Assembly (NCBI RefSeq): GCF_008801925.2
Contig: NZ_CP062803.1
Span: forward strand, 1,116,001 to 1,180,000
DNA: 64,000 bases
Source of the DNA: Cupriavidus basilensis
GTDB lineage: Bacteria; Pseudomonadota; Gammaproteobacteria; Burkholderiales; Burkholderiaceae
Direction of reading: 5' to 3'
The position numbers were made by a program, and so were the translations under genes. The notes beneath the pieces were generated by a model that saw only the letters and a list, made by a program, of their open reading frames with translations, searched no databases and was not told the origin of the DNA. This document shows positions 63,281 to 64,000 of the stretch, piece by piece (position 1 is the stretch's first letter; every line of letters begins with the position of its first letter).

Positions 63281-63870
63281 GCCGCATCTCCGGCTTGCGG
63301 GTCCGCGGGCTGGTCTTCGTCCTTGGCCGGCTGCTTGCCATGCTTGGCGGCGAGCATGGCGGCGGGTGGGGTCACGACGAAGTGCGCCAGGCGATGGCGG
63401 TCGAAGGATTCGAGGTTGCGTTCCCAGGTTTGCGGCTCGTGCTCGGTATCGGTGGCGATGCGCTCCATGTCGGTGTAGATCTCGACGTTGTTGCCGTCCG
63501 GGTCCTTGAACACCAGGAACCAGTTGCCGCCCGGCCCATGCTGGCCGATGCCGCGCTCGATCACCACGCCGTGGCTGCGCGCCACGTCCACCGCGCGCTT
63601 CATCTCGTCCAGAGACTCCACGTAGTAAGAGAAATGCTCCAGGCCCGGGCGCGTGTAGCGCGGCAGGTCGTCGCGCTCGGCGCTGTCCTCGGGCAGGCGC
63701 GAGAGTGCCAGGTCGTGGTGGTCCTCGCCGGCGCGCAGGAACACCATCTGGTCGGCGATGCGGTCCGAGACCTTGAGGCCCATCACTTCCGTATAGAAGC
63801 GGGTGGATCGTTCCAGGTCGCGCACCATCAGCACCAGGTGGCCCAGCTTGCGGGTACGTATCGGGTTCAT
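63277..63870 (-). CDS. VOC-family protein with extradiol-dioxygenase-type metal triad
   Basis: This 197-residue protein is one VOC (glyoxalase/extradiol) module with an added C-terminal tail. The triad of ring-cleaving dioxygenases is visible: His11 (LGHLVLMV), His79 (GLEHFSYYV) and Glu130 (GNNVEIYTDM). The N-terminal start LGHLVLMVRDLERSTRFYTE is typical. The tail (WERNLESFDRHRLAHFVVTP then basic residues) is unlike glyoxalase I. It heads the readable part of the set, overlapping the hydrolase by 4 bases. Dioxygenase activity is inferred from the triad only. Confidence 0.85.
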   Translation of the reverse strand: MNPIRTRKLGHLVLMVRDLERSTRFYTEVMGLKVSDRIADQMVFLRAGEDHHDLALSRLPEDSAERDDLPRYTRPGLEHFSYYVESLDEMKRAVDVARSHGVVIERGIGQHGPGGNWFLVFKDPDGNNVEIYTDMERIATDTEHEPQTWERNLESFDRHRLAHFVVTPPAAMLAAKHGKQPAKDEDQPADPQAGDAA

Positions 63871-63952
63871 GCCAGTCTCCTCCAGGTCGCCGTGGCGATG
63901 CGTGTGGGCGCAGTGTGCCTGCGCCGCGCGCGCATTGCCACGGCGGTGGTGT

Positions 63953-64000
63953 TCAACGCGCCGCCAGCGCCTCTAGCGCCACTGCGTTCTTGATCGAGCC
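63953..64000 (-). CDS. C-terminal end of an unidentified gene cut by the window edge
   Basis: The frame open from the right edge ends with GSIKNAVALEALAAR and TGA at 63953-63955 on the minus strand, 82 bases upstream of the VOC gene. It probably belongs to the same operon; too little is visible to identify it. Confidence 0.5.
   Translation of the reverse strand, partial: GSIKNAVALEALAAR

Overview
This window looks like a chromosomal segment of a Burkholderiales betaproteobacterium, most likely Cupriavidus or Ralstonia. The evidence is very high GC, the gene content (Bug/TctC-type tricarboxylate receptors, a MocR regulator beside a DUF2917 gene, yicC-gmk-rpoZ-spoT, a Ser/Thr kinase and PP2C pair near rph-rdgB-hemW, DUF1415, a GreB neighbour) and encoded CCA on all four tRNAs. 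No plasmid, phage, IS element or CRISPR signal was seen, so the gene pattern is that of a chromosome with catabolic operons at the right end.

Layout: 1-2129 is the end of a quaternary-amine (glycine betaine type) ABC importer. 2195-7422 is a D-glucarate catabolic region: a ketoglutarate-semialdehyde dehydrogenase, a FadR-type GntR regulator, glucarate dehydratase and a Bug-type receptor, with two similar palindromes that may be the regulator's operators. 7570-12552 holds a small HExxH protein, a large HD-GYP c-di-GMP phosphodiesterase sensor, two lipoproteins and tRNA-Ser. 12627-22885 is a housekeeping block: hemW, rdgB, rph, PP2C phosphatase, Ser/Thr kinase, yicC, gmk, rpoZ, spoT and greB. 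23010-31488 has tRNA-Arg, tRNA-fMet, a DUF1266 protein, small hypothetical genes, a Fur-box-linked PKHD hydroxylase, lpxO and a PAS-GGDEF diguanylate cyclase whose 5' leader carries a regular G-quadruplex motif. 31663-42344 carries a MocR regulator with five operator half-sites, an SSB-like protein, two flavoproteins, DUF1415, a methyltransferase, a bestrophin-like channel and a FapA/DUF342 protein. 42636-48433 has a degenerate receiver protein, a lipoprotein gamma-glutamyltransferase, a candidate small RNA and several unknown genes. 48973-49048 is tRNA-Thr.

The right third (49175-64000) is entirely on the minus strand and is catabolic. A LysR regulator precedes an eight-gene operon that takes 3-hydroxyanthranilate to pyruvate and acetyl-CoA, in the order E-H-J-I-G-F-C-D known from the nba (2-nitrobenzoate) cluster; an amino acid permease lies downstream. 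Upstream of it is a second, unassigned set: a one-domain VOC protein with an extradiol-type His-His-Glu triad, an alpha/beta hydrolase, a DapA-family lyase, a RidA deaminase, a RutE-like reductase and a Bug receptor. These genes mostly overlap by 4 bases, which implies one transcript. I regard this set as the best candidate for an undescribed ring-cleavage pathway. All functions are inferred from sequence motifs and gene order; no database search was run.
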